From contig NZ_RKKE01000003.1 in NCBI RefSeq assembly GCF_003797125.1, positions 372,001 through 436,000 on the forward strand: a DNA stretch of 64,000 bases. Reading direction: 5' to 3'. The notes below the pieces were generated by a model. It had not been told where the DNA came from and searched no databases. It was given only the letters and a program-made list of their open reading frames with translations. Each line of letters opens with the position of its first letter. Position 1 is the first letter of the stretch. Both the position numbers and the translations under genes were made by a program. The DNA comes from Shewanella frigidimarina. Lineage in GTDB: Bacteria > Pseudomonadota > Gammaproteobacteria > Enterobacterales > Shewanellaceae. This document shows, piece after piece, positions 9,817 through 21,476 of the stretch.

Positions 9817-10397
9817 TGATATCGAGTATATTGATTGCTGTTGCTGTATTAAGCGTTTTAGCATTAGTGTTTGGCGTCATTTTAGGTTTTGCCTCAAAGA
9901 AATTCAAAGTTGAAGGAAATCCTATTATTGATCAAGTTGAAACCCTGTTACCGCAAACTCAATGCGGCCAGTGTGGTTACCCAGGTTGCCGCCCTTATGC
10001 TGAGGCAATAGCGAATGGCGATAAAATCAATAAATGCCCTCCAGGTGGTACTGCTACCATGGAAAAGATTGCTGAGCTTATGGGGGTTGAACCTGAAGCA
10101 TTAGGCGAAGAGGCGCAAGCCAGTGTAAAAAAAGTCGCTTACATCCGTGAAGATGAATGTATTGGTTGTACCAAATGTATTCAAGCCTGTCCGGTTGATG
10201 CTATTTTAGGCGCCGGTAAATTAATGCACACCGTTATTGCCAAAGATTGTACTGGCTGTGACTTATGTGTTGAGCCTTGTCCTGTCGATTGTATTGATAT
10301 GATCCCAGTTGAAACCACAATACAAAATTGGGATTGGAAGTTACGTGCTATCCCTGTCAACGTGATTAATCCTGAGCAAGAGGACAAACGGTGCTAA
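9816..10397 (+). CDS. rsxB: Rsx/Rnf electron transport complex iron-sulfur subunit B
   Basis: RsxB is the multi-cluster ferredoxin-like subunit that receives electrons in the Rnf/Rsx complex. The 193-residue product has one N-terminal membrane anchor (about 5-25), a 4Fe-4S domain with C-G-Q-C-G-Y-P-G-C followed by K-C-P-P-G-G, and two bacterial ferredoxin motifs (C-I-G-C-T-K-C...C-P and C-T-G-C-D-L-C...C-P). All the expected cysteines are present. It overlaps rsxC by 7 bases. Confidence 0.96.
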   Translation: MISSILIAVAVLSVLALVFGVILGFASKKFKVEGNPIIDQVETLLPQTQCGQCGYPGCRPYAEAIANGDKINKCPPGGTATMEKIAELMGVEPEALGEEAQASVKKVAYIREDECIGCTKCIQACPVDAILGAGKLMHTVIAKDCTGCDLCVEPCPVDCIDMIPVETTIQNWDWKLRAIPVNVINPEQEDKRC

Positions 10398-12409
10398 CGT
10401 TATTAGAGCAATTAGATAAAGGTACTTTGTGGCGCTCTCCTGGCGGGATCCATCCACCTGAACTTAAATCACTTTCCAATCAAAGCACCATCGCATCTTT
10501 GCCACTGCAATCGCGATTTGTGATACCGGTTCCTCTTGTTGGTCAACAAGCGACCTTGAGTGTCAAGGTCGGCGACTCGGTCTTAAAAGGACAACCACTC
10601 ACTGAAGGTGCTGGTTTTATTTATTTACCCGTTCATGCTCCTACTTCAGGGACCGTTGTCGCGATTGAGCAACATGGTAGCAACCATGCCTCATCATTGC
10701 CCGTGTTGAGTTGCATTATCGAAGCTGATGGTCTTGATACTTGGTGTGAACTTACCTCAAGTAAAATTGAACAACTGTCCAAAGCCGATATTTTAGCCAA
10801 AATAAAGCAAGCAGGTATTGCAGGAATGGGCGGCGCGGCGTTTCCAAGCCATGTCAAACTCAATCCAGCGAGTGAAATCGATTTAGTCATTATTAATGGA
10901 GTAGAGTGCGAACCCTACATTAGTGCTGACGATCGATTAATGCGTGAATTCAGTGATGAAATATTAACGGGTATTAGTATTATTCATCATTTGCTTAACC
11001 CACAGCGTATTATCATCGCTATTGAAGATAATAAACCTGAAGCGGCCCGAGCAATAGAGTCTGCTATTCGTCGCAGTTCATTGCCTAACGACATGATCCG
11101 TGTCACCGTTATTCCGACTAAGTACCCTTCTGGTGGCGAAAAGCAACTTATTCAAATTATTACTGGCAAAGAAGTACCCAGTGGCGCCATTCCTGCTCAA
11201 CTTGGTATTGTGGTGCATAACGTCGGCACAGCCTATGCCATTCAAGAAGCGGTATTACAAGGCAAACCACTCATTGAACGAGTGGTGACGTTAACCGGTG
11301 AATCCATCGGTAAACCCGGAAACTATTGGCTTAGAATAGGCACAACAGTTGAAGATGCCCTTAGTCAAGTCAGCTTCCAGCCAGAAAGTTCACAAAAAGT
11401 TATCGTTGGCGGCCCCATGATGGGATTCGCATTAGCCGATCTTAATGTACCTATATTAAAAGGCACCAACTGTTTATTAACACCAAGCCAAGCAGAAATA
11501 GCCCCAGATCCAGATGAAAAAGCCTGCATTCGTTGTGGTGAGTGTGCAGTCGCTTGCCCCGCATTATTATTACCGCAACAACTATTCTGGCACGCAAAAG
11601 CCGAAGAATACGACAAAGCTGCTAGTTTCAATTTAAAAGATTGTATTGAATGCGGTTGTTGCAGCTACGTATGCCCAAGTGACATTCCTTTAGTTGAATA
11701 TTATCGTGTCGCAAAATCAGCATTGAAAAATGCTGCTGAAGAAAAGCTACAAGCTGAACAAGCAAAAATTCGCTTCGAAACACGCTTGCAACGACTTGAA
11801 GATGAAAAAAATGCTCGCGAAGAAAAGTCAAAACAAGCAGCCGCTAAACGTCAAGCGAATATGAAATCCGGTGATAAAGATGCGGTAGCGGCTGCAATGG
11901 CACGCATCGCTGCTAAAAAAGCACAAGCAGCAGAAGGCATCACTGCTGATCCTGCGGCAACAACACCTGATACCACTACAACAAAAGCAGCAATAGACGC
12001 TACCAGCGCGAAGAAAACAGCGGTTAATGCTGCGATTGAACGCGCGAAAGCTAAAAAAGCCGCCTTGGCTACTCAGTCTCAGAAAGATAATCAAAGTGAT
12101 GTTGCTACGGTAACAACTGATATGCCTGTCGACACCATCGATCGCGCCAATGACAAAAAAGCACAAATTGCAGCTGCCATTGCCAGAGCTAAAGCCAAGA
12201 AAGCGGCATTAGCTAGTGATTCTAGCGCGACAAATGACGTAGACGGCGTTCAGACTCGCGATACGGTAAACGAAGTGAACCCAGCAATCGAAATGGATAC
12301 AACAATTGCAGCAATCCCAGTTGATGACAAAAAGGCTAGAATTGCTGCCGCGGTTGCTAAAGCGAAAGCCAAGAAACTCGCTAACAGTGCTAAGCAAGAG
12401 GAACTATAA
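10391..12409 (+). CDS. rsxC: Rsx/Rnf electron transport complex subunit C
   Basis: RsxC is the peripheral NADH/flavin- and Fe-S-binding subunit. The 672-residue product begins with GTG at 10391, inside the end of rsxB. The N-terminal part has the NADH-binding Complex1_51K-like region with G-M-G-G-A-A-F-P (about residues 143-150) and P-S-G-G-E-K. Two ferredoxin motifs follow (C-I-R-C-G-E-C...C-P and C-I-E-C-G-C-C...C-P, about 375-430). The last 200 residues form a low-complexity Ala/Lys tail with repeated A-K-A-K-K-A units. Tails of this kind vary greatly in length between species. It lies second to third in the tightly packed operon, two bases before rsxD. Confidence 0.95.
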   Translation: MLTLLEQLDKGTLWRSPGGIHPPELKSLSNQSTIASLPLQSRFVIPVPLVGQQATLSVKVGDSVLKGQPLTEGAGFIYLPVHAPTSGTVVAIEQHGSNHASSLPVLSCIIEADGLDTWCELTSSKIEQLSKADILAKIKQAGIAGMGGAAFPSHVKLNPASEIDLVIINGVECEPYISADDRLMREFSDEILTGISIIHHLLNPQRIIIAIEDNKPEAARAIESAIRRSSLPNDMIRVTVIPTKYPSGGEKQLIQIITGKEVPSGAIPAQLGIVVHNVGTAYAIQEAVLQGKPLIERVVTLTGESIGKPGNYWLRIGTTVEDALSQVSFQPESSQKVIVGGPMMGFALADLNVPILKGTNCLLTPSQAEIAPDPDEKACIRCGECAVACPALLLPQQLFWHAKAEEYDKAASFNLKDCIECGCCSYVCPSDIPLVEYYRVAKSALKNAAEEKLQAEQAKIRFETRLQRLEDEKNAREEKSKQAAAKRQANMKSGDKDAVAAAMARIAAKKAQAAEGITADPAATTPDTTTTKAAIDATSAKKTAVNAAIERAKAKKAALATQSQKDNQSDVATVTTDMPVDTIDRANDKKAQIAAAIARAKAKKAALASDSSATNDVDGVQTRDTVNEVNPAIEMDTTIAAIPVDDKKARIAAAVAKAKAKKLANSAKQEEL

Positions 12410-12411
12410 CT

Positions 12412-13464
12412 ATGGCATTTAAAATTGCCTCATCTCCACATGTCAGCACAACGTTACACACCAATACGGTAATGAAGCGTGTGGCGCTATGCCTTATTCC
12501 AGGTATTGCAGTACAAAGCTATTATTTTGGTTATGGCACGTTAGTTCAATTATTACTCGCAATTACGGTGGCTTATTTAGCGGAAGCGGCGGTAATGAAA
12601 CTACGCAATAGAAATATTACCGCCACCTTAAAGGATAACAGCGCATTGGTTACCGCAAGCTTACTTGCGGTTGCAATCCCGCCATTAGCGCCTTGGTGGT
12701 TAATTGTCATAGGAACATTATTTGCTATCGTTATTGTTAAACAACTTTACGGTGGGTTGGGTAATAATGTCTTTAATCCGGCTATGGCCGCTTACGTCCT
12801 GTTACTGATTTCATTTCCGGTACAAATGACGTCTTGGGTTGCCCCTCAAACCTTAACGGTCAATTACGCTGATATGTTGCATACCTTCAACAGTATTTTT
12901 CAATTAAATGCAGGTTATGCAGCAGATTTTTTCCATTTGGCGATTGATGGCACCACCATGGCAACGCCGCTAGACACATTAAAAACAGACCTTTCTATGG
13001 GGCTTACCACAACAGAAAGTATGACTAAAACCATCTTCTCTGGCAGTGTTGGCGAAGGTTGGTTTTGGGTCAATATGGCCTATCTTGTGGGTGGCCTGGT
13101 GATGCTAAAGCTTAAGGTGATACGCTGGCACATTAGCGGCGCTATTGTGCTGACATTATTTGTCTGTGCCAGTATTGGTTTTTTGATAAGCCCAGATACC
13201 TTCGTTAGCCCGATAATGCATTTATTTTCGGGAGGAACCATGCTGGCGGCATTTTTCATAGCCACAGATCCCGTTACCGCTGCAACAAGCCCTAGAGGTC
13301 GACTTATTTTTGGTGCCATGATCGGCTTACTCATATACTTAATACGAACATTTGGTGGCTATCCTGATGCTGTCGCATTCGCGGTGTTATTAGCCAATAT
13401 GTGCGCACCATTTATTGATTATTATGTGCGCCCACGCAGTTATGGTCATCGAGTAGGAAATTAA
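12412..13464 (+). CDS. rsxD: Rsx/Rnf electron transport complex subunit D
   Basis: RsxD is an integral membrane subunit carrying covalently bound FMN. The 350-residue protein has eight to nine hydrophobic helices, the conserved [11 protein letters not shown] motif, and D-G-T-T-M-A-T-P-L around residue 180 containing the Thr expected to hold FMN. The ending F-x-A-T-D-P-V-T is typical of the NqrB/RnfD family. It sits between rsxC and rsxG with two-base gaps. Confidence 0.96.
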   Translation: MAFKIASSPHVSTTLHTNTVMKRVALCLIPGIAVQSYYFGYGTLVQLLLAITVAYLAEAAVMKLRNRNITATLKDNSALVTASLLAVAIPPLAPWWLIVIGTLFAIVIVKQLYGGLGNNVFNPAMAAYVLLLISFPVQMTSWVAPQTLTVNYADMLHTFNSIFQLNAGYAADFFHLAIDGTTMATPLDTLKTDLSMGLTTTESMTKTIFSGSVGEGWFWVNMAYLVGGLVMLKLKVIRWHISGAIVLTLFVCASIGFLISPDTFVSPIMHLFSGGTMLAAFFIATDPVTAATSPRGRLIFGAMIGLLIYLIRTFGGYPDAVAFAVLLANMCAPFIDYYVRPRSYGHRVGN

Positions 13465-13466
13465 TA

Positions 13467-14114
13467 ATGTCTATTTTAACAACTAACCCGATGATTAAAA
13501 ATGGTCTGTTACTGGGCCTGTTTGCCTTATGTTGCACAGGCCTAGTTGCATTAGTCAATGCGCTAACCAGTGACACCATATTATTGCAACAGCAAAAACA
13601 ATTAACCTTAACGCTGAACCAAATTATTCCAACTGAATTACACGACAATGTACTCAGTGAGCAATGCATTTTGGTTAACTCTCCGGAGCTTTTAGGCACT
13701 AAAGCAGACTTACCGGCATATCTTGCCTATAAAAATGAACTGCCCGTAGCCATCGCGATAGAAGCTATTGCACCAGATGGTTATAACGGTGAAATAAAAC
13801 TCATTGTTGGCGTGAATAATCAGGGAGAAATATTAGGTGTCCGTACCCTCTCCCATCAAGAAACACCAGGGCTTGGTGATAAAATTGACCTTCGAAAATC
13901 TGATTGGGTCACTCATTTCAGTGGTAAATTATTTAAAGACAACACCAACATGTGGAAAGTAAAAAAAGATGGTGGCCAATTCGATCAATTTACGGGTGCC
14001 ACGATTACTCCGCGTGCTTATGTTAAAGCGATCGCCAATGCACTGACATTTGTCGAACAACATCGCCAAGCACTTTATCAAAGTCATTATGCCTGTGAGG
14101 CCAACCATGAGTAA
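13467..14114 (+). CDS. rsxG: Rsx/Rnf electron transport complex subunit G
   Basis: RsxG is a membrane-anchored periplasmic flavoprotein of the NqrC/RnfG family. The 215-residue product has one N-terminal helix (about 12-30) and the flavinylation motif T-G-A-T at 176-179, where the last Thr is the usual site of FMN attachment. The L-G-D-K-I-D and H-Q-E-T-P-G-L-G segments are also family hallmarks. Its last eight bases overlap the start of rsxE. Confidence 0.95.
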   Translation: MSILTTNPMIKNGLLLGLFALCCTGLVALVNALTSDTILLQQQKQLTLTLNQIIPTELHDNVLSEQCILVNSPELLGTKADLPAYLAYKNELPVAIAIEAIAPDGYNGEIKLIVGVNNQGEILGVRTLSHQETPGLGDKIDLRKSDWVTHFSGKLFKDNTNMWKVKKDGGQFDQFTGATITPRAYVKAIANALTFVEQHRQALYQSHYACEANHE

Positions 14115-14802
14115 ATACAGTGAAATTGCAGCTCAGGGGCTATGGAAAAATAACCCCGGTTTAGTGCAACTATTAGGGTTGTGTCCGCTACTAGCTGTTA
14201 CGGCTACCATCACCAATGCATTAGGTTTGGGCGTCGCTACATTGTTGGTATTAATTGGCTCCAATGTTTTGGTCTCTTTGGTTCGCGATTTTGTACCTAA
14301 AGAAATTCGTATACCAGTATTTGTCATGATCATTGCCGCACTTGTTACTTGCGTGCAATTACTGATCAACGCTTATGCCTATAATTTATATTTGTCATTA
14401 GGTATTTTCTTACCTTTGATTGTAACCAACTGCGTCATTATCGGCCGCGCAGAAGCATTTGCCTCGCGTAACTCATTAGCGCATTCGGCATTCGATGGAT
14501 TAATGATGGGCTTAGGCTTTACCGCTGTACTGGTTGTTTTAGGTGCTAGCCGCGAATTGCTCGGCCAAGGAACGTTATTTGGCGGTGCAGATTTACTATT
14601 AGGTGATTGGGCAAGTGTGTTAACCATTCATGTATGGCATGTGGACACGCCATTTTTATTGGCTATGTTGCCGCCGGGAGCATTTATTGGCATGGGATTA
14701 TTAATAGCCCTTAAAAATGTCATCGATAGCCGAGTTAACGCCATGCAACCTAAAGTTGAAAGTGTTAGCGTAACGCGTGCGCGGATCACTAAAGTCAACT
14801 AA
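14107..14802 (+). CDS. rsxE: Rsx/Rnf electron transport complex subunit E
   Basis: RsxE is an integral membrane subunit homologous to RsxA. Starting at the ATG at 14107 (MSKYSEIA), the protein is 231 residues, the same as in E. coli. A longer frame from 14050 lies inside rsxG and is rejected. Conserved features are [13 protein letters not shown][10 protein letters not shown] and [14 protein letters not shown]. Six helices are visible. The operon continues into nth after a 58-base gap. Confidence 0.96.
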   Translation: MSKYSEIAAQGLWKNNPGLVQLLGLCPLLAVTATITNALGLGVATLLVLIGSNVLVSLVRDFVPKEIRIPVFVMIIAALVTCVQLLINAYAYNLYLSLGIFLPLIVTNCVIIGRAEAFASRNSLAHSAFDGLMMGLGFTAVLVVLGASRELLGQGTLFGGADLLLGDWASVLTIHVWHVDTPFLLAMLPPGAFIGMGLLIALKNVIDSRVNAMQPKVESVSVTRARITKVN

Positions 14803-14860
14803 CACGACTGCACAGTTAATCTGGAGCGGCCGTAAACTTAACGATAAATGACCGATTATT

Positions 14861-15502
14861 ATGAATAAAGATAAGCGATACCAGATACTTAGCAGATTAA
14901 GAGACAATAACCCTAAGCCTGAAACTGAATTGAACTTTTCGAGTCCATTTGAGCTACTCGTTGCGGTCACGCTATCAGCACAAGCAACCGATGTGAGTGT
15001 CAACAAAGCAACTGATAAGTTGTTTCCGGTTGCCAATACGCCTCAAGCAATATATGACTTAGGGATTGACGGGCTTAAGCAATACATCAAAACCATAGGC
15101 TTATACAATAACAAAGCTGTTAACGTGATTAACGCTTGTAAAATGTTGATTGATTTACATGCTGGTGAAGTACCAGAGAATCGTGAAGCATTAGAGGCTT
15201 TACCAGGCGTAGGACGTAAAACAGCAAATGTGGTCCTCAATACCGCCTTTGGCTGGCCAACTATTGCCGTCGATACTCATATTTTTAGGTTAGCAAATCG
15301 AACTAAGTTTGCCCCTGGCAAAAATGTCGACCAAGTTGAATTGAATATGCTTAAAGTGGTGCCGAGCGAGTTTAAAATAGATGTGCATCATTGGTTTATT
15401 CTACACGGACGTTATACTTGTTTAGCACGAAAACCACGATGCGGCAGCTGTATAATTGAAGATTTATGCGAGTTTAAAGACAAGGTATACCCAGAAGAAT
15501 AA
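14861..15502 (+). CDS. nth: Endonuclease III (DNA glycosylase/AP lyase)
   Basis: Nth removes oxidised pyrimidines and nicks the abasic site in base excision repair. The 213-residue product has the helix-hairpin-helix L-P-G-V-G-R-K-T-A with the catalytic Lys, the V-D-T-H-I-F-R segment with the catalytic Asp, and the C-terminal 4Fe-4S loop C-x6-C-x2-C-x5-C (C-L-A-R-K-P-R-C-G-S-C..C). It is the last gene of the rsx operon, the same order as in E. coli, and is followed by a terminator. Confidence 0.97.
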   Translation: MNKDKRYQILSRLRDNNPKPETELNFSSPFELLVAVTLSAQATDVSVNKATDKLFPVANTPQAIYDLGIDGLKQYIKTIGLYNNKAVNVINACKMLIDLHAGEVPENREALEALPGVGRKTANVVLNTAFGWPTIAVDTHIFRLANRTKFAPGKNVDQVELNMLKVVPSEFKIDVHHWFILHGRYTCLARKPRCGSCIIEDLCEFKDKVYPEE

Positions 15503-15535
15503 CCCTCAAAGCACCGAAGGCACTTTGAGGGTTTT
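15503..15535 (+). terminator. Terminator of the rsx-nth operon
   Basis: A 9-bp stem CCCTCAAAG/CTTTGAGGG starts right at the nth stop codon and is followed by TTTTG. Confidence 0.9.
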
Positions 15536-15625
15536 GTATCAATATATTGGATATTAACTCATCAATTAATATCCAATACATCTTTCGTGATGGCGCAAAT
15601 GGGACTATCTATTTTTTGCTGACGC

Positions 15626-15709
15626 TTAAAACAACGACACAAAAAATGCACTAAAACAAATCGCAATAACAACAGTAGTACCTAATGCCATTTTCAATTC
15701 TGTATTCAT
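15626..15709 (-). CDS. YnhF-like 27-residue membrane protein
   Basis: A minus-strand frame of 27 codons runs from the ATG at 15709 to a TAA at 15626-15628. A strong GGAGGC Shine-Dalgarno lies 7 bases upstream. The product starts M-N-T-E-L-K-M-A-L-G-T-T-V-V-I and continues as a single hydrophobic helix. From memory, E. coli YnhF (29 residues) starts M-S-T-D-L-K-F-S-L-V-T-T-I-I-V, so charge pattern and helix align without gaps. YnhF-type proteins are inner-membrane microproteins of unknown function. It sits alone between nth and gloA, oriented opposite to both. Confidence 0.75.
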   Translation of the reverse strand: MNTELKMALGTTVVIAICFSAFFVSLF

Positions 15710-15880
15710 TGTCTTGCCTCCAAATGTGTATATGGCAACAATAACGCTTTTTAGCGTTTAACCCAAAAAATATCCTCACAAATGTGAGCTAAAGCAAAAT
15801 TTTATTGGTATCAACCGCTAATATTTTCATTGTCATCCGAGCTTGTTAAACTTAGATAAATTTTTATAAGAGAGCATATC

Positions 15881-16291
15881 ATGTCGCAATTACTTCATAC
15901 GATGATCCGAGTAGGCAACCTAGAACGCAGCATTCAATTTTATACCCAAGTGATGGGCATGAAGCTACTGCGTCAATCTGAAAACTCAGAATATAAGTAC
16001 ACCCTCGCCTTTGTTGGTTTTGGTGAAGAAACCACAGGCCAGGCCGTTATCGAATTAACCTATAACTGGGATGTCGATAGTTACGATTTAGGTAATGGTT
16101 TTGGACATTTAGCCATTGGCGAAGACGATATTTATGCGCGCTGTGAAGCCATCGCTGCTGCTGGCGGTAAAATCACTCGAGCCCCAGGCCCAGTAGCTGG
16201 CGGTAAAACTGAAATAGCCTTTGTAGAAGACCCTGACGGATACAAAATCGAATTAATTCAAAAGAAATCGGCGACCAAAGCACTTGGTTAA
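15881..16291 (+). CDS. gloA: Lactoylglutathione lyase (glyoxalase I)
   Basis: GloA isomerises the methylglyoxal-glutathione hemithioacetal to S-lactoylglutathione, which GloB (at 49805 in this window) then hydrolyses. The 136-residue product has both glyoxalase beta-alpha-beta-beta-beta modules, and the four metal ligands are visible as H6, E58, H76 and E124. This pattern and the short length fit the Ni2+-type bacterial enzyme. A GAGAGC ribosome-binding sequence precedes the ATG at 15881. Confidence 0.96.
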   Translation: MSQLLHTMIRVGNLERSIQFYTQVMGMKLLRQSENSEYKYTLAFVGFGEETTGQAVIELTYNWDVDSYDLGNGFGHLAIGEDDIYARCEAIAAAGGKITRAPGPVAGGKTEIAFVEDPDGYKIELIQKKSATKALG

Positions 16292-16351
16292 TATTGCCTT
16301 GCTGCAGCATTAGTTTTGCTTAAAGTACGCTTTAGAAACGCTAGATATAAT

Positions 16352-16382
16352 AAAACCAGCATAAGCTGGTTTTATTATTTTG
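16352..16382. terminator. Bidirectional terminator between gloA and ruvB
   Basis: AAAACCAGC/GCTGGTTTT with an ATAA loop. T-rich tails flank both sides, so it can serve both convergent genes. Confidence 0.85.
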
Positions 16383-16469
16383 ATGACCGAGATTTTGTAC
16401 CAACACATCACTGTTAATGACGGTATACCTGAACGTCATTAATGTATGGCTAAAATAGAAATAAACAGG

Positions 16470-17480
16470 TTAAGCTTTTTCAGGTCTAACCAAACTAAAA
16501 TGATCATAGGCTCTTTGAGAAGCGATACGCCCTCTTGGCGTGCGTTGTATAAACCCTTGTTGAATTAAAAAAGGCTCCAATACATCTTCAATTGTTTCGC
16601 GGTCTTCACCGATGGCTGCCGCTAGATTGTCCAATCCAACAGGGCCACCCATAAATTTATCAATAATGGCCAATAATAATTTACGGTCTAAGTAATCAAA
16701 ACCTTGGTCATCTACATCCAATAAATCCAATGCATATTCAGCCACTGTTTGAGACACTTTACCGTCATGTTTTACTTCGGCATAATCGCGTACTCGACGT
16801 AATAATCGATTGGCAATTCGCGGAGTTCCGCGTGAACGTTTAGCAATTTCAATAGCCCCTTGTTCATCTATATCAAGATTCATTACGTTGGCTGAACGAG
16901 TTACAATTGTGGTTAAGTCTGCGACGTTATAAAACTCTAAACGTAATGGAATACCAAAACGAGCCCGCAATGGCGAGGTTAATGCACCAGCACGAGTCGT
17001 GGCGCCGATAAGAGTAAATGGCGGTAAATCTAATTTAATTGAACGCGCGGCTGGACCATCACCAATCATAATATCCAGTTGGTAATCTTCCATTGCTGGA
17101 TAAAGAATTTCTTCCACTACAGGACTTAAGCGATGGATTTCATCGATAAACAGCACATCACCTTCTTCAAGATTGGTTAATAATGCAGCTAAATCACCCG
17201 CTTTTTCAAGCACAGGGCCAGAAGTGGATTTGATATTCACGCCCATTTCATTAGCCACAATCATGGCTAACGTTGTTTTCCCCAAACCTGGAGGACCAAA
17301 AATCAGCATGTGATCGAGGGCTTCACGACGATTTATCGCGGCTTGAATAAAAACCTTAAGCTGAGCTCGAGTATCATCTTGACCGGTATACTCATCCAAC
17401 ATTTTAGGGCGCATAGCACGATCAATCAGTTCATCTTGACCTTGTACCTGCGGTTGGATTAGTCGATCAGCTTCAATCAT
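16470..17480 (-). CDS. ruvB: Holliday junction branch-migration helicase RuvB
   Basis: RuvB is the AAA+ motor that drives branch migration with RuvA. The 336-residue product has Walker [10 protein letters not shown] (about 62-70), Walker B D-E-I-H, sensor 1 G-A-T-T-R-A-G and arginine-finger region R-A-R-F-G-I, and a C-terminal winged helix (R-T-P-R-G-R). It lies 30 bases after ruvA in the same direction. Confidence 0.98.
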   Translation of the reverse strand: MIEADRLIQPQVQGQDELIDRAMRPKMLDEYTGQDDTRAQLKVFIQAAINRREALDHMLIFGPPGLGKTTLAMIVANEMGVNIKSTSGPVLEKAGDLAALLTNLEEGDVLFIDEIHRLSPVVEEILYPAMEDYQLDIMIGDGPAARSIKLDLPPFTLIGATTRAGALTSPLRARFGIPLRLEFYNVADLTTIVTRSANVMNLDIDEQGAIEIAKRSRGTPRIANRLLRRVRDYAEVKHDGKVSQTVAEYALDLLDVDDQGFDYLDRKLLLAIIDKFMGGPVGLDNLAAAIGEDRETIEDVLEPFLIQQGFIQRTPRGRIASQRAYDHFSLVRPEKA

Positions 17481-17510
17481 TTTTACGTACCCTGTTTATG
17501 CATATCATAT

Positions 17511-18128
17511 TTATAGCATTGATTTTAATGCAGCTTTAATTAGCGTTTCTGAACTCATGCCTTCTTTAAAAGCCGCAGAAACTGACTTGCTGGCCTGAGC
17601 TGGTTTATAACCTAACGACAATAAAGCTGAAATGGCATCTTCTTCTGCACTATCAACAGCCGCTGCTGGAGTATAATTACTTTGCAGCATAAACTCGCGC
17701 TCTGAACCTGCAGAAGCTTCAAGTAAGCTTTTAAGTTTATCACGCATTTCAATCACCAAACGCTCTGCGGTTTTCTTACCAACGCCAGGCAGTTTTACTA
17801 AAGTCGCAATATCATCACGTTCAACACATGACACGAACTCAGACGCTGTCATACCCGACAAAATAGTTAATGCCAGTTTAGGCCCAACGCCATTGGTTTT
17901 AATCAATAAACGGAATAATGCACGTTCTTGTTTAGTGATAAAACCGTAAAGTAGCTGAGCATCTTCACGCACCACAAAATGAGTAAATAACATAGCAGCT
18001 TGGTTTAACGCTGGTAATTCATAAAAGCTGGTCATCGGCACTTGTAACTCATAACCGACGCCATTGACATCAAGCACCACTTCAGGCGCTTGTTTTTCTA
18101 CTAATATTCCGCTTAGACGACCTATCAT
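17511..18128 (-). CDS. ruvA: Holliday junction DNA helicase subunit RuvA
   Basis: RuvA tetramers bind the four-way junction and load RuvB. The 205-residue product starts M-I-G-R-L-S-G and contains an OB-fold domain, two helix-hairpin-helix motifs (G-V-G-P-K-L-A and [10 protein letters not shown]), a flexible acidic linker and the C-terminal RuvB-binding three-helix domain. Its start overlaps the ruvC stop by four bases. I saw no LexA box near it. Confidence 0.97.
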   Translation of the reverse strand: MIGRLSGILVEKQAPEVVLDVNGVGYELQVPMTSFYELPALNQAAMLFTHFVVREDAQLLYGFITKQERALFRLLIKTNGVGPKLALTILSGMTASEFVSCVERDDIATLVKLPGVGKKTAERLVIEMRDKLKSLLEASAGSEREFMLQSNYTPAAAVDSAEEDAISALLSLGYKPAQASKSVSAAFKEGMSSETLIKAALKSML

Positions 18129-18646
18129 TTGTATCTTCCATATGTTCTGCTGCTAGCTTTACCGCCCATAGCGATAAGGCTTTGATAAGTATGAAAATGG
18201 CATATTGCTACCCCTAATGCATCAGCCGCGTCAGCTTGAGGAGAAGCAGGTAGTTTAAGTAATTGCTTAATCATATGTTGAACTTGCGTTTTTTGAGCTC
18301 GGCCGGTCCCCACTACAGCACTTTTAATCTGAGTTGCGCTATATTCCGCAACGGGCAGTCCAGCACAAGTAGCTGCAACAATTGCCGCGCCTCTGGCTTG
18401 ACCAAGCTTTAAGGCTGAATCAGCATTTTTAGCCATAAATACCCGCTCAATAGCAAACTCATCTGGTTTATATTGGGTAATGATTTCGCATAAGCCTGCA
18501 TAAATTTGTTGTAATCGTTGTGGTAAATCATCAGCAGAGGTACGAATACAGCCACTACCAAGGTAAATCTGTTGACGGCCTTGGCATTGGATCACACCGT
18601 AGCCTGTAATGCGGGAGCCGGGATCGACTCCTAAAATAATGGCCAT
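18125..18646 (-). CDS. ruvC: Holliday junction resolvase RuvC
   Basis: RuvC makes the paired nicks that resolve Holliday junctions. The 173-residue product has the RNase H-like fold with catalytic acidic residues in I-L-G-V-D-P-G-S (Asp7), F-A-I-E-R-V-F (Glu in strand 3) and the C-terminal A-D-A-A-D-A-L-G pair. It is eight bases downstream of yebC. Confidence 0.97.
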   Translation of the reverse strand: MAIILGVDPGSRITGYGVIQCQGRQQIYLGSGCIRTSADDLPQRLQQIYAGLCEIITQYKPDEFAIERVFMAKNADSALKLGQARGAAIVAATCAGLPVAEYSATQIKSAVVGTGRAQKTQVQHMIKQLLKLPASPQADAADALGVAICHFHTYQSLIAMGGKASSRTYGRYK

Positions 18647-18653
18647 TCATGCC

Positions 18654-19406
18654 TCATGCGTTGTCTAACGCTTGCATAACGTCATCTGATATCTCAGCAT
18701 TATGATATACCTCTTGTACATCATCATGGTCTTCTAAGATATCGATTAAACGTAAAAATTTTTCGGCGGTATCAGCATCAAGTTCAGCTTTTAATGATGC
18801 AACCATAGTCACTTCAGCATGAACAGATCCAAAACTAGCACTATCAAGTGCATCTTTGACTTTGCCAAAAGTCTCTGGAGTGGTGAATACATCGATTGAG
18901 CCATCATCATGCGTGATGACATCTTCGGCACCAGCGTCTAATGCACTGTCGATTAAGCTATCTTCATCAATATCGGTGTCATAGGAAATAATGCCAGATT
19001 TTGTAAACAAATACGCCACTGAGCCATCGGTACCTAAATTACCACCCGACTTATTAAAAGCATTGCGCACACCAGAAACGGTGCGATTTCGATTATCGGT
19101 CATCGTTTCAACCATGACCGCTGTACCACCAGGACCATAGCCTTCATAAATAATGGTTTCTAATTGCTGACCATCCATTTCACCGGCACCGCGTTTGATT
19201 GCTCGTTCAACGGTGTCACGGGTCATATTATTGGATAAGGCTTTATCAACTGCAGCGCGTAATCTGGGGTTGGCATCAACATCTGAACCGCCTTCACGAG
19301 CGGCGACGGTAAGCTCTCGAATAAATTTGGTAAACAGCTTACCGCGTTTAGCATCTTGTGCGGCTTTACGATGTTTTATATTGGCCCATTTACTGTGTCC
19401 TGCCAT
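18654..19406 (-). CDS. yebC: YebC/PmpR family protein
   Basis: YebC-family proteins bind DNA as regulators and, in recent work, act as ribosome-associated factors that relieve stalling. The 250-residue product starts with the signature [14 protein letters not shown] and has the acidic middle domain. The gene heads a compact yebC-ruvC-ruvA-ruvB run, as in other gammaproteobacteria. It is separated from aspS upstream by a strong terminator, so it must have its own promoter in 19407-19455. Confidence 0.95.
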   Translation of the reverse strand: MAGHSKWANIKHRKAAQDAKRGKLFTKFIRELTVAAREGGSDVDANPRLRAAVDKALSNNMTRDTVERAIKRGAGEMDGQQLETIIYEGYGPGGTAVMVETMTDNRNRTVSGVRNAFNKSGGNLGTDGSVAYLFTKSGIISYDTDIDEDSLIDSALDAGAEDVITHDDGSIDVFTTPETFGKVKDALDSASFGSVHAEVTMVASLKAELDADTAEKFLRLIDILEDHDDVQEVYHNAEISDDVMQALDNA

Positions 19407-19455
19407 CTTAAACTCCTGTTATCCAATTGGATCATTCAAGTAGAAAACCATACCT

Positions 19456-19490
19456 GTTAAAAACATACCGAGGCAGCAGCCTCGGTATGT
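19456..19490 (-). terminator. Terminator of aspS
   Basis: A perfect 12-bp stem ACATACCGAGGC/GCCTCGGTATGT (19463-19474 and 19479-19490) has a four-base loop. On the minus strand it is followed by TTTTTAAC, so it ends the aspS transcript before yebC. Confidence 0.9.
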
Positions 19491-19529
19491 GGTGCTCTTT
19501 TAAGAGCCTATTACGCTGAACAATAATGT

Positions 19530-21305
19530 TTATTCTTCAGTTTTAACCTTTTCAATCACCGCTATACCCAATTCAGTTAACTGCACTGGGTTTGCAAAAC
19601 CAGGAGCGTTAGTTAATGGACATGCTGCGGTAGTTGTTTTAGGGAATGCCATTACGTCACGAATTGAGCTTGCGCCGGTCATCAACATAATAATACGATC
19701 CAAACCAAATGCTAAACCAGCGTGTGGTGGGGTTCCGTAGCGTAATGCTTCAAGCAAGAAACCAAATTTTTCTTGTGCTTCTTCAGCTTCAATACCTAAA
19801 ATACTGAATACAGTACTTTGCATTTCGGCGTTATGAATACGCACTGAACCGCCACCTAATTCACAACCATTTAATACCATGTCGTAGGCATCTGAAATAG
19901 CTGCTGCTGGATCTGCTGCTAATTCTGCTGGGCTAATACCGCGAGGCGCAGTGAATGGATGATGAACAGCGTGGAATCCACCGTTAATTTTCTCAAACAT
20001 CGGGAAGTCGACAACCCACATTGGGCGCCACTCACCTTCAAGTAACTTGAAATCTTCACCGGCTTTTAAGCGCAATGCGCCCAAAGCTTCTGCCACGACA
20101 TTGGCTTTATCTGCGCCAAATAGAATGATATCGCCGGTTTGTGCACCTGTACGACTAATAATGTCGTTAACAATAGATTCTGTTAAAAACTTAAGTACAG
20201 GCGACTGAATACCATCCATGCCTGCAGCTAAGTCATTTATTTTCATCCACGCTAAGCCTTTAGCACCATAAATGCCGGCAAATTTAGTGTAATCGTCAAT
20301 TTGCTTACGAGATAAAGATGCACCAGTTGGAATACGAAGTGCCGCAACGCGACCTTCAACATCATTTGCAGGGCCATTAAATACCGCAAATTCAACATCT
20401 TTAACCAAATCAGCAATATCAACTAATTCAAGTGGATTACGTAAATCAGGTTTATCTGAACCATAACGCTTCATTGCTTCGGCGTAGGTCATACGAGGAA
20501 AATCACCTAAATCTACATTCAATAAATCTTGAAATAAACCGCGCATCATTTGTTCAGTTTTTTCCATGACTTGTTCGGCAGACATGAATGAGGTTTCAAT
20601 ATCGATTTGAGTAAATTCAGGCTGACGATCTGCACGTAAATCTTCATCACGGAAGCATTTTACGATTTGATAATAGCGATCAAAACCAGACATCATCAAC
20701 AACTGTTTGAACAACTGTGGTGATTGAGGCAAAGCAAAAAATTGACCTTTATAAGTTCGACTTGGCACTAAATAGTCACGCGCACCTTCTGGAGTGGCTT
20801 TAGTCAAAATAGGCGTTTCGATATCTAAAAAGCCATTGCCGTCTAAAAAGCGACGTACTGAGCTGGTCACTTTTGCACGAAAAATAAGGCGCTCGGCCAT
20901 TTCTGGACGACGTAAATCTAAATAACGGTATTTTAAACGTTGTTCTTCACTATTGTTTTGATAGTTATCCATGCTTAATGGTAAAGGAGCTGACGCATTA
21001 ATAATGGTCAGTTGCTTACCCAAAATCTCAATTTCACCGGTTTTCATTTGTGAATTGATTTGGCTTTGTGGACGAGCGCGAACAACACCTTTTATTTGAA
21101 CACAAAATTCACTGCGCAATGTGCTTGCCATTTCAAAAACATCTTTTAGATCTGGGTCATAAACAACTTGTACTAGCCCTTCTCTATCGCGTAAGTCTAA
21201 AAATACAACTCCGCCTAAATCTCGACTACGGTTGACCCAACCGACTAAAGTAACTTCTTGACCTAGATGAGACTGATTAATGTCTCCACAATAATGACTG
21301 CGCAT
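19530..21305 (-). CDS. aspS: Aspartyl-tRNA synthetase
   Basis: AspS charges tRNA-Asp. The 591-residue product has the N-terminal OB-fold ([11 protein letters not shown]), class II motif 1, motif 2 ([16 protein letters not shown]), the bacterial GAD insertion domain (about 290-420) and motif 3 (G-L-A-F-G-L-D-R). Length and insertion are those of the bacterial discriminating type. The ATG at 21305 is the first residue of the conserved M-R-S-H-Y-C-G start. Confidence 0.98.
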   Translation of the reverse strand: MRSHYCGDINQSHLGQEVTLVGWVNRSRDLGGVVFLDLRDREGLVQVVYDPDLKDVFEMASTLRSEFCVQIKGVVRARPQSQINSQMKTGEIEILGKQLTIINASAPLPLSMDNYQNNSEEQRLKYRYLDLRRPEMAERLIFRAKVTSSVRRFLDGNGFLDIETPILTKATPEGARDYLVPSRTYKGQFFALPQSPQLFKQLLMMSGFDRYYQIVKCFRDEDLRADRQPEFTQIDIETSFMSAEQVMEKTEQMMRGLFQDLLNVDLGDFPRMTYAEAMKRYGSDKPDLRNPLELVDIADLVKDVEFAVFNGPANDVEGRVAALRIPTGASLSRKQIDDYTKFAGIYGAKGLAWMKINDLAAGMDGIQSPVLKFLTESIVNDIISRTGAQTGDIILFGADKANVVAEALGALRLKAGEDFKLLEGEWRPMWVVDFPMFEKINGGFHAVHHPFTAPRGISPAELAADPAAAISDAYDMVLNGCELGGGSVRIHNAEMQSTVFSILGIEAEEAQEKFGFLLEALRYGTPPHAGLAFGLDRIIMLMTGASSIRDVMAFPKTTTAACPLTNAPGFANPVQLTELGIAVIEKVKTEE

Positions 21306-21476
21306 TGAACTCTATCCTTTATCCACAAAGCGGTATTTTGGAAATCGAAAACGATAAAAACGGCATTATATACCGTGACTCAAACTTATGCATTGAAGTA
21401 TCAGGCAGATTGCATCAATTAACCAGACCTATAGCGAATAAACTGGATCAACTGACGGAAAAATCAGCAACTAAAA

